Of a stretch of DNA of 64,000 bases, positions 22,352 through 34,870 are shown in pieces. Location: positions 286,241 to 350,240 of the forward strand of contig JAKCOZ010000252.1 in the NCBI GenBank assembly GCA_022605955.1. Direction: 5' to 3'. A program made the translations under genes and the position numbers. The stretch comes from Rallus limicola. Taxonomy: Eukaryota > Chordata > Aves > Gruiformes > Rallidae. Within the stretch, counting starts at the first letter, position 1; each line of letters opens with the position of its first letter. Under the pieces are notes generated by a model. The model searched no databases and was not told where the DNA came from. It saw only the letters and a program-made list of their open reading frames with translations.

Positions 22352-24394
22352 AAGGCTGAGAGCCAAAGTGACAGGGTCTGCTCGTGTGTCCTGTTAGGAG
22401 GTTTCAGACAAGCTATGCCTTTCAGGCCTAGCTTCTTTACTTTGGGAGTTATTGCTGGACGTTTAGCATGTTTTGAACTGCAGTCTGCTAGGGCCGAGAA
22501 AAGCACCGTAGGAGGTTCCAGGCATGTTCCCTCTTTCCAGGCAAAGGAAAAGGCTGAGAGCCAAAGTGACAGGGTCTGCTCGTGTGTCCTGTTAGGAGGT
22601 TTCAGACAAGCTATGCCTTTCAGGCCTAGCTTCTTTACTTTGGGAGTTATTGCTGGACGTTTAGCATGTTTTGAACTGCAGTCTGCTAGGGCTGAGAAAA
22701 GCACCGTAGGAGGTTCCAGGCATGTTCCCTCTTTCCAGGCAAAGGAAAAGGCTGAGAGCCAAAGTGACAGGGTCTGCTCGTGTGTCCTGTTAGGAGTTTT
22801 CAGACAAGCTATGCCTTTCAGGCCTAGCTTCTTTACTTCGGGAGTTATTGCTGGACGTTTAGCATGTTTTGAACTGCAGTCTGCTAGGGCCGAGAAAAGC
22901 ACCGTAGGAGGTTCCAGGCATGTTCCCTCTTTCCAGGCAAAGGAAAAGGCTGAGAGCCAAAGTGACAGGGTCTGCTCGTGTGTCCTGTTAGGAGGTTTCA
23001 GACAAGCTATGCCTTTCAGGCCTAGCTTCTTTACTTTGGGAATTATATCTGGACGTTTAGCATGTTTTGAACTGCAGTCTGCTAGGGCCGAGAAAAGCAC
23101 TGTAGGAGGTTCCAGGCATGTTCCCTCTTTTCAGGCAAAGGAAAAGGCTGAGAGCCAAAGTGACAGGGTCTGCTCGTGTGTCCTGTTAGGAGGTTTCAGA
23201 CAAGCTATGCCTTTCAGGCCTAGCTTCTTTACTTTGGGAGTTATTGCTGGACGTTTAGCATGTTTTGAACTGCAGTCTGCTAGGGCCGAGAAAAGCACCA
23301 TAGGAGGTTCCAGGCATGTTCCCTCTTTCCAGGCAAAGGAAAAGGCTGAGAGCCAAAGTGACAGGGTCTGCTCGTGTGTCCTGTTAGGAGGTTTCAGACA
23401 AGCTATGCCTTTCAGGCCTAGCTTCTTTACTTTGGGAGTTATTGCTGGCCGTTTAGCATGTTTTGAACTGCAGTCTGCTAGGGCCGAGAAAAGCACCGTA
23501 GGAGGTTCCAGGCATGTTCCCTCTTTCCAGGCAGAGGAAAAGGCTGAGAGCCAAAGTGACAGGGTCTGCTCGTGTGTCCTGTTAGGAGGTTTCAGACAAG
23601 CTATGCCTTTCAGGCCTAGCTTCTTTACTTTGGGAGTTATTGCTGGACGTTTAGCATGTTTTGAACTGCAGTCTGCTAGGGCCGAGAAAAGCACCGTAGG
23701 AGGTTCCAGGCATGTTCCCTCTTTCCAGGCAAAGGAAAAGGCTGAGAGCCAAAGTGACAGGGTCTGCTCGTGTGTCCTGTTAGGAGGTTTCAGACAAGCT
23801 ATGCCTTTCAGGCCTAGCTTCTTTACTTTGGGAGTTATTGCTGGACGTTTAGCATGTTTTGAACTGCAGTCTGCTAGGGCCGAGAAAAGCACCGTAGGAG
23901 GTTCCAGGCATGTTCCCTCTTTCCAGGCAAAGGAAAAGGCTGAGAGCCAAAGTGACAGGGTCTGCTCGTGTGTCCTGTTAGGAGGTTTCAGACAAGCTAT
24001 GCCTTTCAGGCCTAGCTTCTTTACTTCGGGAGTTATTGCTGGACGTTTAGCATGTTTTGAACTGCAGTCTGCTAGGGCCGAGAAAAGCACCGTAGGAGGT
24101 TCCAGGCATGTTCCCTCTTTCCAGGCAAAGGAAAAGGCTGAGAGCCAAAGTGACAGGGTCTGCTCGTGTGTCCTGTTAGGAGTTTTCAGACAAGCTATGC
24201 CTTTCAGGCCTAGCTTCTTTACTTTGGGAGTTATTGCTGGACGTTTAGCATGTTTTGAACTGCAGTCTGCTAGGGCCGAGAAAAGCACCGTAGGAGGTTC
24301 CAGGCATGTTCCCTCTTTCCAGGCAAAGGAAAAGGCTGAGAGCCAAAGTGACAGGGTCTGCTCGTGTGTCCTGTTAGGAGGTTTCAGACAAGCT

Positions 24395-24988
24395 ATGCCT
24401 TTCAGGCCTAGCTTCTTTACTTTGGGAGTTATTGCTGGACGTTTAGCATGTTTTGAACTGCAGTCTTCTAGGGCTGAGAAAAGCACCGTAGGAGGTTCCA
24501 GGCATGTTCCCTCTTTCCAGGCAAAGGAAAAGGCTGAGAGCCAAAGTGACAGGGTCTGCTCGTGTGTCCTGTTAGGAGGTTTCAGACAAGCTATGCCTTT
24601 CAGGCCTAGCTTCTTTACTTCGAGAGTTATTGCTGGACGTTTAGCATGTTTTGAACTGCAGTCTGCTAGGGCCGAGAAAAGCACCGTAGGAGGTTCCAGG
24701 CATGTTCCCTCTTTCCAGGCAAAGGAAAAGGCTGAGAGCCAAAGTGACAGGGTCTGCTCGTGTGTCCTGTTAGGAGGTTTCAGACAAGCTATGCCTTTCA
24801 GGCCTAGCTTATTTGCTTTGGGAATTATATCTGGACGTTTAGCATGTTTTGAACTGCAGTCTGCTAGGGCCGAGAAAAGCACTGTAGGAGGTTCCAGGCA
24901 TGTTCCCTCTTTTCAGGCAAAGGAAAAGGCTGAGAGCCAAAGTGACAGGGTCTGCTCGTGTGTCCTGTTAGGAGGTTTCAGACAAGCT
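24395..24988. repeat. Three-monomer module T81 / A31 / A39-T40, first copy
   Basis: Monomers 124-126 carry T81 (GCTGAG), then A31 (CTTCGAGAG), then a strongly marked monomer with a TTC-to-TTA change, ACT to GCT, A34, A39/T40, T93 and T123. The same trio occurs at 55479-56072 and 63398-63991. It is one of the few marker sets shared by the two domains. The TTATTTGC string is at matching monomer phase in all three. Confidence 0.85.
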
Positions 24989-25014
24989 ATGCCTTTCAGG
25001 CCTAGCTTCTTTAC

Positions 25015-25018
25015 TTTT
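25015..25018. other. +1 indel: T run of four (monomer 127)
   Basis: ACTTTTGGG replaces ACTTTGGG, giving a 199-bp monomer (24989-25187). It breaks the + frame. It is the only indel in the first 42.6 kb. A sequencing or polishing error in a homopolymer is a real alternative to a true variant. Confidence 0.85.
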
Positions 25019-26573
25019 GGGAGTTATTGCTGGACGTTTAGCATGTTTTGAACTGCAGTCTGCTAGGGCCGAGAAAAGCACCATAGGAGGTTCCAGGCAT
25101 GTTCCCTCTTTCCAGGCAAAGTAAAAGGCTGAGAGCCAAAGTGACAGGGTCTGCTCGTGTGTCCTGTTAGGAGGTTTCAGACAAGCTATGCCTTTCAGGC
25201 CTAGCTTCTTTACTTTGGGAGTTATTGCTGGACGTTTAGCATGTTTTGAACTGCAGTCTGCTAGGGCCGAGAAAAGCACCGTAGGAGGTTCCAGGCATGT
25301 TCCCTCTTTCCAGGCAAAGGAAAAGGCTGAGAGCCAAAGTGACAGGGTCTGCTCGTGTGTCCTGTTAGGAGGTTTCAGACAAGCTATGCCTTTCAGGCCT
25401 AGCTTCTTTACTTTGGGAGTTATTGCTGGACGTTTAGCATGTTTGGAACTGCAGTCTGCTAGGGCCGAGAAAAGCACCGTAGGAGGTTCCAGGCATGTTC
25501 CCTCTTTCCAGGCAAAGGAAAAGGCTGAGAGCCAAAGTGACAGGGTCTGCTCGTGTGTCCTGTTAGGAGGTTTCAGACAAGCTATGCCTTTCAGGCCTAG
25601 CTTCTTTACTTTGGGAGTTATTGCTGGACGTTTAGCATGTTTTGAACTGCAGTCTGCTAGGGCCGAGAAAAGCACCGAAGGAGGTTCCAGGCATGTTCCC
25701 TCTTTCCAGGCAAAGGAAAAGGCTGAGAGCCAAAGTGACAGGGTCTGCTCGTGTGTCCTGTTAGGAGGTTTCAGACAAGCTATGCCTTTCAGGCCTAGCT
25801 TCTTTACTTTGGGAGTTATTGCTGGACGTTTAGCATGTTTTGAACTGCAGTCTGCTAGGGCCGAGGAAAGCACCGTAGGAGGTTCCAGGCATGTTCCCTC
25901 TTTCCAGGCAAAGGAAAAGGCTGAGAGCCAAAGTGACAGGGTCTGCTCGTGTGTCCTGTTAGGAGGTTTCAGACAAGCTATGCCTTTCAGGCCTAGCTTC
26001 TTTACTTTGGGAGTTATTGCTGGACGTTTAGCATGTTTTGAACTGCAGTCTGCTAGGGCCGAGAAAAGCACCGTAGGAGGTTCCAGGCATGTTCCCTCTT
26101 TCCAGGCAAAGGAAAAGGCTGAGAGCCAAAGTGACAGGGTCTGCTCGTGTGTCCTGTTAGGAGGTTTCAGACAAGCTATGCCTTTCAGGCCTAGCTTCTT
26201 TACTTTGGGAGTTATTGCTGGACGTTTAGCATGTTTTGAACTGCAGTCTGCTAGGGCCGAGAAAAGCACCGTAGGAGGTTCCAGGCATGTTCCCTCTTTC
26301 CAGGCAAAGGAAAAGGCTGAGAGCCAAAGTGACAGGGTCTGCTCGTGTGTCCTGTTAGGAGGTTTCAGACAAGCTATGCCTTTCAGGCCTAGCTTCTTTA
26401 CTTTGGGAGTTATTGCTGGACGTTTAGCATGTTTTGAACTGCAGTCTGCTAGGGCCGAGAAAAGCACCGTAGGAGGTTCCAGGCATGTTCCCTCTTTCCA
26501 GGCAAAGGAAAAGGCTGAGAGCCAAAGTGACAGGGTCTGCTCGTGTGTCCTGTTAGGAGGTTTCAGACAAGCT

Positions 26574-27959
26574 ATGCCTTTCAGGCCTATCTTGTTTACT
26601 TTGGGAGTTATTGCTGGACGTTTAGCATGTTTTGAACTGCAGTCTGCTAGGGCCGAGAAAAGCACCGTAGGAGGTTCCAGGCATGTTCCCTCTTTCCAGG
26701 CAAAGGAAAAGGCTGAGGGCCAAAGTGACAGGGTCTGCTCGTGTGTCCTGTTAGGAGGTTTCAGACAAGCTATGCCTTTCAGGCCTAGCTTCTTTACTTC
26801 GGGAGTTATTGCTGGCCGTTTAGCATGTTTTGAACTGCAGTCTGCTAGGGCCGAGAAAAGCACCGTAGGAGGTTCCAGGCATGTTCCCTCTTTCCAGGCA
26901 AAGGAAAAGGCTGAGAGCCAAAGTGACAGGGTCTGCTCGTGTGTCCTGTTAGGAGGTTTCAGACAAGCTATGCCTTTCAGGCCTAGCTTCTTTACTTTGG
27001 GAGTTATTGCTGGACGTTTAGCATGTTTTGAACTGCAGTCTGCTAGGGCCGAGAAAAGCACCGTAGGAGGTTCCAGGCATGTTCCCTCTTTCCAGGCAAA
27101 GGAAAAGGCTGAGAGCCAAAGTGACAGGGTCTGCTCGTGTGTCGTGTTAGGAGGTTTCAGACAAGCTATGCCTTTCAGGCCTAGCTTCTTTACTTTGGGA
27201 GTTATTGCTGGACGTTTAGCATGTTTTGAACTGCAGTCTGCTAGGGCCGAGAAAAGCACCGTAGGAGGTTCCAGGCATGTTCCCTCTTTCCAGGCAAAGG
27301 AAAAGGCTGAGAGCCAAAGTGACAGGGTCTGCTCGTGTGTCCTGTTAGGAGGTTTCAGACAAGCTATGCCTTTCAGGCCTAGCTTCTTTACTTCGGGAGT
27401 TATTGCTGGACGTTTAGCATGTTTTGAACTGCAGTCTGCTAGGGCCGAGAAAAGCACCGTAGGAGGTTCCAGGCATGTTCCCTCTTTCCAGGCAAAGGAA
27501 AAGGCTGAGAGCCAAAGTGACAGGGTCTGCTCGTGTGTCCTGTTAGGAGGTTTCAGACAAGCTATGCCTTTCAGGCCTAGCTTCTTTACTTTGGGAGTTA
27601 TTGCTGGACGGTTAGAATGTTTTGAACTGCAGTCTGCTAGGGCCGAGAAAAGCACCGTAGGAGGTTCCAGGCATGTTCCCTCTTTCCAGGCAAAGGAAAA
27701 GGCTGAGAGCCAAAGTGACAGGCTCTGCTCGTGTGTCCTGTTAGGAGGTTTCAGACAAGCTATGCCTTTCAGGCCTAGCTTCTTTACTTTGGGAGTTATT
27801 GCTGGACGTTTAGCATGTTTTGAACTGCAGTCTGCTAGGGCCGAGAAAAGCACCGTAGGAGGTTCCAGGCATGTTCCCTCTTTCCAGGCAAAGGGAAAGG
27901 CTGAGAGCCAAAGTGACAGGGTCTGCTCGTGTGTCCTGTTAGGAGGTTTCAGACAAGCT
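26574..27959. repeat. 15-monomer step, first copy (monomers 135-141)
   Basis: The order is T17+G21+G145; C29+C45; consensus; consensus; C29; G48+A53+C160; then a monomer with G134. The third also has a private CTG-to-GTG change near 27143. It recurs at 29544-30929, exactly 2970 bp on, where the first monomer has gained T11 and the second T182. A shorter form lies at 9545-10534. Confidence 0.82.
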
Positions 27960-29543
27960 ATGCCTTTCAGGCCTAGCTTCTTTACTTTGGGAGTTATTGC
28001 TGGACGTTTAGCATGTTTTGAACTGCAGTCTGCTAGGGCCGAGAAAAGCACCGTAGGAGGTTCCAGGCATGTTCCCTCTTTCCAGGCAAAGGAAAAGGCT
28101 GAGAGCCAAAGTGACAGGGTCTGCTCGTGTGTCCTGTTAGGAGGTTTCAGACAAGCTATGCCTTTCAGGCCTAGCTTCTTTACTTTGGGAGTTATTGCTG
28201 GACGTTTAGCATGTTTTGAACTGCAGTCTGCTAGGGCCGAGAAAAGCACCGTAGGAGGTTCCAGGCATGTTCCCTCTTTCCAGGCAAAGGAAAAGGCTGA
28301 GAGCCAAAGTGACAGGGTCTGCTCGTGTGTCCTGTTAGGAGGTTTCAGACAAGCTATGCCTTTCAGGCCTAGCTTCTTTACTTTGGGAGTTATTGCTGGA
28401 CGTTTAGCATGTTTTGAACTGCAGTCTGCTAGGGCCGAGAAAAGCACCGTAGGAGGTTCCAGGCATGTTCCCTCTTTCCAGGCAAAGGAAAAGGCTGAGA
28501 GCCAAAGTGACAGGGTCTGCTCGTGTGTCCTGTTAGGAGGTTTCAGACAAGCTATGCCTTTCAGGCCTAGCTTCTTTACTTTGGGAGTTATTGCTGGACG
28601 TTTAGCATGTTTTGAACTGCAGTCTGCTAGGGCCGAGAAAAGCACCGTAGGAGGTTCCAGGCATGTTCCCTCTTTCCAGGCAAAGGAAAAGGCTGAGAGC
28701 CAAAGTGACAGGGTCTGCTCGTGTGTCCTGTTAGGAGGTTTCAGACAAGCTATGCCTTTCAGGCCTAGCTTCTTTACTTTGGGAGTTATTGCTGGACGTT
28801 TAGCATGTTTTGAACTGCAGTCTGCTAGGGCCGAGAAAAGCACCGTAGGAGGTTCCAGGCATGTTCCCTCTTTCCAGGCAAAGGAAAAGGCTGAGAGCCA
28901 AAGTGACAGGGTCTGCTCGTGTGTCCTGTTAGGAGGTTTCAGACAAGCTATGCCTTTCAGGCCTAGCTTCTTTACTTTGGGAGTTATTGCTGGACGTTTA
29001 GCATGTTTTGAACTGCAGTCTGCTAGGGCCGAGAAAAGCACCGTAGGAGGTTCCAGGCATGTTCCCTCTTTCCAGGCAAAGGAAAAGGCTGAGAGCCAAA
29101 GTGACAGGGTCTGCTCGTGTGTCCTGTTAGGAGGTTTCAGACAAGCTATGCCTTTCAGGCCTAGCTTCTTTACTTTGGGAGTTATTGCTGGACGTTTAGC
29201 ATGTTTTGAACTGCAGTCTGCTAGGGCCGAGAAAAGCACCGTAGGAGGTTCCAGGCATGTTCCCTCTTTCCAGGCAAAGGAAAAGGCTGAGAGCCAAAGT
29301 GACAGGGTCTGCTCGTGTGTCCTGTTAGGAGGTTTCAGACAAGCTATGCCTTTCAGGCCTAGCTTCTTTACTTTGGGAGTTATTGCTGGACGTTTAGCAT
29401 GTTTTGAACTGCAGTCTGCTAGGGCCGAGAAAAGCACCGTAGGAGGTTCCAGGCATGTTCCCTCTTTCCAGGCAAAGGAAAAGGCTGAGAGCCAAAGTGA
29501 CAGGGTCTGCTCGTGTGTCCTGTTAGGAGGTTTCAGACAAGCT
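27960..29543. repeat. Run of eight consecutive consensus monomers
   Basis: Monomers 142-149 show no difference from the reference that I can find, giving about 1.58 kb of eight identical copies. Elsewhere in domain I a marker usually appears every one to four monomers. The run separates the two copies of the 15-monomer step. It could be recent amplification of one monomer, or an artefact of assembly in a featureless stretch. Confidence 0.8.
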
Positions 29544-30929
29544 ATGCCTTTCATGCCTATCTTGTTTACTTTGGGAGTTATTGCTGGACGTTTAGCATGT
29601 TTTGAACTGCAGTCTGCTAGGGCCGAGAAAAGCACCGTAGGAGGTTCCAGGCATGTTCCCTCTTTCCAGGCAAAGGAAAAGGCTGAGGGCCAAAGTGACA
29701 GGGTCTGCTCGTGTGTCCTGTTAGGAGGTTTCAGACAAGCTATGCCTTTCAGGCCTAGCTTCTTTACTTCGGGAGTTATTGCTGGCCGTTTAGCATGTTT
29801 TGAACTGCAGTCTGCTAGGGCCGAGAAAAGCACCGTAGGAGGTTCCAGGCATGTTCCCTCTTTCCAGGCAAAGGAAAAGGCTGAGAGCCAAAGTGACAGG
29901 GTCTGCTCGTGTGTCCTGTTAGTAGGTTTCAGACAAGCTATGCCTTTCAGGCCTAGCTTCTTTACTTTGGGAGTTATTGCTGGACGTTTAGCATGTTTTG
30001 AACTGCAGTCTGCTAGGGCCGAGAAAAGCACCGTAGGAGGTTCCAGGCATGTTCCCTCTTTCCAGGCAAAGGAAAAGGCTGAGAGCCAAAGTGACAGGGT
30101 CTGCTCGTGTGTCCTGTTAGGAGGTTTCAGACAAGCTATGCCTTTCAGGCCTAGCTTCTTTACTTTGGGAGTTATTGCTGGACGTTTAGCATGTTTTGAA
30201 CTGCAGTCTGCTAGGGCCGAGAAAAGCACCGTAGGAGGTTCCAGGCATGTTCCCTCTTTCCAGGCAAAGGAAAAGGCTGAGAGCCAAAGTGACAGGGTCT
30301 GCTCGTGTGTCCTGTTAGGAGGTTTCAGACAAGCTATGCCTTTCAGGCCTAGCTTCTTTACTTCGGGAGTTATTGCTGGACGTTTAGCATGTTTTGAACT
30401 GCAGTCTGCTAGGGCCGAGAAAAGCACCGTAGGAGGTTCCAGGCATGTTCCCTCTTTCCAGGCAAAGGAAAAGGCTGAGAGCCAAAGTGACAGGGTCTGC
30501 TCGTGTGTCCTGTTAGGAGGTTTCAGACAAGCTATGCCTTTCAGGCCTAGCTTCTTTACTTTGGGAGTTATTGCTGGACGGTTAGAATGTTTTGAACTGC
30601 AGTCTGCTAGGGCCGAGAAAAGCACCGAAGGAGGTTCCAGGCATGTTCCCTCTTTCCAGGCAAAGGAAAAGGCTGAGAGCCAAAGTGACAGGCTCTGCTC
30701 GTGTGTCCTGTTAGGAGGTTTCAGACAAGCTATGCCTTTCAGGCCTAGCTTCTTTACTTTGGGAGTTATTGCTGGACGTTTAGCATGTTTTGAACTGCAG
30801 TCTGCTAGGGCCGAGAAAAGCACCGTAGGAGGTTCCAGGCATGTTCCCTCTTTCCAGGCAAAGGAAAAGGCTGAGAGCCAAAGTGACAGGGTCTGCTCGT
30901 GTGTCCTGTTAGGAGGTTTCAGACAAGCT
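29544..30929. repeat. 15-monomer step, second copy (monomers 150-156)
   Basis: This matches monomers 135-141 in order. It adds T11 in the first monomer, T182 (TTAGTAGG) in the second and A95 in the G48/A53 monomer, and it lacks G134 in the last. The T17 landmark is at 26590 and 29560. Confidence 0.82.
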
Positions 30930-32315
30930 ATGCCTTTCAGGCCTAGCTTCTTTACTTTGGGAGTTATTGCTGGACGTTTAGCATGTTTTGAACTGCAGTC
31001 TGCTAGGGCCGAGGAAAGCACCGTAGGAGGTTCCAGGCATGTTCCCTCTTTCCAGGCAAAGGAAAAGGCTGAGAGCCAAAGTGACAGGGTCTGCTCGTGT
31101 GTCCTGTTAGGAGGTTTCCGACAAGCTATGGCTTTCAGGCCTAGCTTATTTACTTCGGGAGTTATTGCTGGACGTTTAGCATGTTTTGAACTGCAGTCTG
31201 CTAGGGCCGAGAAAAGCACCGTAGGAGGTTCCAGGCATGTTCCCTCTTTCCAGGCAAAGGAAAAGGCTGAGGGCCAAAGTGACAGGGTCTGCTCGTGTGT
31301 CCTGTTAGGAGGTTTCAGACAAGCTATGCCTTTCAGGCCTAGCTTCTGTACTTCGGGAGTTATTGCTGGACGTTTAGCATGTTTTGAACTGCAGTCTGCT
31401 AGGGCCGAGAAAAGCACCGTAGGAGGTTCCAGGCATGTTCCCTCTTTCCAGGCAAAGGAAAAGGCTGAGAGCCAAAGTGACAGGGTCTGCTCGTGTGTCC
31501 TGTTAGGAGGTTTCAGACAAGCTATGCCTTTCAGGCCTAGCTTCTTTACTTCGGGAGTTATTGCTGGACGTTTAGCATGTTTTGAACTGCAGTCTGCTAG
31601 GGCCGAGAAAAGCACCGTAGGAGGTTCCAGGCATGTTCCCTCTTTCCAGGCAAAGGAAAAGGCTGAGAGCCAAAGTGACAGGGTCTGCTCGTGTGTCCTG
31701 TTAGGAGGTTTCAGACAAGCTATGCCTTTCAGGCCTAGCTTCTTTACTTCGGGAGTTATTGCTGGACGGTTAGAATGTTTTGAACTGCAGTCTGCTAGGG
31801 CCGAGAAAAGCACCGAAGGAGGTTCCAGGCATGTTCCCTCTTTCCAGGCAAAGGAAAAGGCTGAGAGCCAAAGTGACAGGGTCTGCTCGTGTGTCCTGTT
31901 AGGAGGTTTCAGACAAGCTATGCCTTTCAGGCCTAGCTTCTTTACTTTGGGAGTTATTGCTGGACGTTTAGCATGTTTTGAACTGCAGTCTGCTAGGGCC
32001 GAGAAAAGCACCGTAGGAGGTTCCAGGCATGTTCCCTCTTTCCAGGCAAAGGAAAAGGCTGAGAGCCAAAGTGACAGGGTCTGCTCGTGTGTCCTGTTAG
32101 GAGGTTTCAGACAAGCTATGCCTTTCAGGCCTAGCTTCTTTACTTTGGGAGTTATTGCTGGACGTTTAGCATGTTTTGAACTGCAGTCTGCTAGGGCCGA
32201 GAAAAGCACCGTAGGAGGTTCCAGGCATGTTCCCTCTTTCCAGGCAAAGGAAAAGGCTGAGGGCCAAAGTGACAGGGTCTGCTCGTGTGTCCTGTTAGGA
32301 GGTTTCAGACAAGCT

Positions 32316-34097
32316 ATGCCTTTCAGGCCTAGCTTCTGTACTTCGGGAGTTATTGCTGGCCGTATAGCATGTTTTGAACTGCAGTCTGCTAGGGCCGAGA
32401 AAAGCACCGTAGGAGGTTCCAGGCATGTTCCCTCTTTCCAGGCAAAGGAAAAGGCTGAGAGCCAAAGTGACAGGGTCTGCTCGTGTGTCCTGTTAGGAGG
32501 TTTCAGACAAGCTATGCCTTTCAGGCCTAGCTTCTTTACTTTGGGAGTTATTGCTGGACGTTTAGCATGTTTTGAACTGCAGTCTGCTAGGGCCGAGAAA
32601 AGCACCGTAGGAGGTTCCAGGCATGTTCCCTCTTTCCAGGCAAAGGAAAAGGCTGAGAGCCAAAGTGACAGGGTCTGCTCGTGTGTCCTGTTAGGAGGTT
32701 TCAGACAAGCTATGCCTTTCAGGCCTAGCTTCTTTACTTTGGGAGTTATTGCTGGACGTTTAGCATGTTTTGAACTGCAGTCTGCTAGGGCTGAGAAAAG
32801 CACCGTAGGAGGTTCCAGGCATGTTCCCTCTTTCCAGGCAAAGGAAAAGGCTGAGAGCCAAAGTGACAGGGTCTGCTCGTGTGTCCTGTTAGGAGGTTTC
32901 AGACAAGCTATGCCTTTCAGGCCTAGCTTCTTTACTTCGGGAGTTATTGCTGGACGTTTAGCATGTTTTGAACTGCAGTCTGCTAGGGCCGAGAAAAGCA
33001 CCGTAGGAGGTTCCAGGCATGTTCCCTCTTTCCAGGCAAAGAAAAAGGCTGAGAGCCAAAGTGACAGGGTCTGCTCGTGTGTCCTGTTAGGAGGTTTCAG
33101 ACAAGCTATGCCTTTCAGGCCTAGCTTCTTTACTTTGGGAATTATATCTGGACGTTTAGCATGTTTTGAACTGCAGTCTGCTAGGGCCGAGAAAAGCACT
33201 GTAGGAGATTCCAGGCATGTTCCCTCTTTCCAGGCAAAGGAAAAGGCTGAGAGCCAAAGTGACAGGGTCTGCTCGTGTGTCCTGTTAGTAGGTTTCAGAC
33301 AAGCTATGCCTTTCAGGCCTAGCTTCTTTACTTTGGGAGTTATTGCTGGACGTTTAGCATGTTTTGAACTGCAGTCTGCTAGGGCCGAGAAAAGCACCGT
33401 AGGAGGTTCCAGGCATGTTCCCTCTTTCCAGGCAAAGGAAAAGGCTGAGAGCCAAAGTGACAGGGTCTGCTCGTGTGTCCTGTTAGGAGGTTTCAGACAA
33501 GCTATGCCTTTCAGGCCTAGCTTCTTTACTTTGGGAGTTATTGCTGGCCGTTTAGCATGTTTTGAACTGCAGTCTGCTAGGGCCGAGAAAAGCACCCTAG
33601 GAGGTTCCAGGCATGTTCCCTCTTTCCAGGCAAAGGAAAAGGCTGAGAGCCAAAGTGACAGGGTCTGCTCGTGTGTCCTGTTAGGAGGTTTCAGACAAGC
33701 TATGCCTTTCAGGCCTAGCTTCTTTACTTTGGGAGTTATTGCTGGACGTTTAGCATGTTTTGAACTACAGTCTGCTAGGGCCGAGAAAAGCACCGTAGGA
33801 GGTTCCAGGCATGTTCCCTCTTTCCAGGCAAAGGAAAAGGCTGAGAGCCAAAGTGACAGGGTCTGCTCGTGTGTCCTGTTAGGAGGTTTCAGACAAGCTA
33901 TGCCTTTCAGGCCTAGCTTCTTTACTTTGGGAGTTATTGCTGGACGTTTAGCATGTTTTGAACTGCAGTCTGCTAGGGCCGAGAAAAGCGCCGTAGGAGG
34001 TTCCAGGCATGTTCCCTCTTTCCAGGCAAAGGAAAAGGCTGAGAGCCAAAGTGACAGGGTCTGCTCGTGTGTCCTGTTAGGAGGTTTCAGACAAGCT
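32316..34097. repeat. Chimeric block matching two upstream segments
   Basis: Monomers 164-168 (G23; consensus; T81; C29+A133; A39/T40+T93) match monomers 75-79 at an offset of 89 monomers. Monomers 168-172 (A39/T40; then consensus; GTA to CTA; consensus; ACC to GCC) match monomers 62-66 at an offset of 106. The switch falls within or beside the A39/T40 monomer shared by both. A CTA-to-ATA change at m49 in monomer 164 and a GGT-to-GAT change in monomer 168 are private. Confidence 0.75.
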
Positions 34098-34870
34098 ATG
34101 CCTTTCAGGCCTAGCTTCTTTACTTTGGGAGTTATTGCTGGACGTTTAGCATGTTTGGAACTGCAGTCTGCTAGGGCCGAGAAAAGCACCGTAGGAGGTT
34201 CCAGGCATGTTCCCTCTTTCCAGGCAGAGGAAAAGGCTGAGAGCCAAAGTGACAGGGTCTGCTCGTGTGTCCTGTTAGGAGGTTTCAGACAAGCTATGCC
34301 TTTCAGGCCTAGCTTCTTTACTTTGGGAGTTATTGCTGGACGTTTAGCATGTTTTGAACTGCAGTCTGCTAGGGCCGAGAAAAGCACCGTAGGAGGTTCC
34401 AGGCATGTTCCCTCTTTCCAGGCAAAGGAAAAGGCTGAGAGCCAAAGTGACAGGGTCTGCTCGTGTGTCCTGTTAGGAGGTTTCAGACAAGCTATGCCTT
34501 TCAGGCCTAGCTTCTTTACTTTGGGAGTTATTGCTGGACGTTTAGCATGTTTTGAACTGCAGTCTGCTAGGGCCGAGAAAAGCACCGAAGGAGGTTCCAG
34601 GCATGTTCCCTCTTTCCAGGCAAAGGAAAAGGCTGAGAGCCAAAGTGACAGGGTCTGCTCGTGTGTCCTGTTAGGAGGTTTCAGACAAGCTATGCCTTTC
34701 AGGCCTACCTTCTTTAATTTGGGAGTTATTGCTGGACGTTTAGCATGTTTTGAACTGCAGTCTGCTAGGGCCGAGAAAAGCACCGTAGGAGGTTCCAGGC
34801 ATGTTCCCTCTTTCCAGGCAAAGGAAAAGGCTGAGAGCCAAAGTGACAGGGTCTGCTCGTGTGTCCTGTT

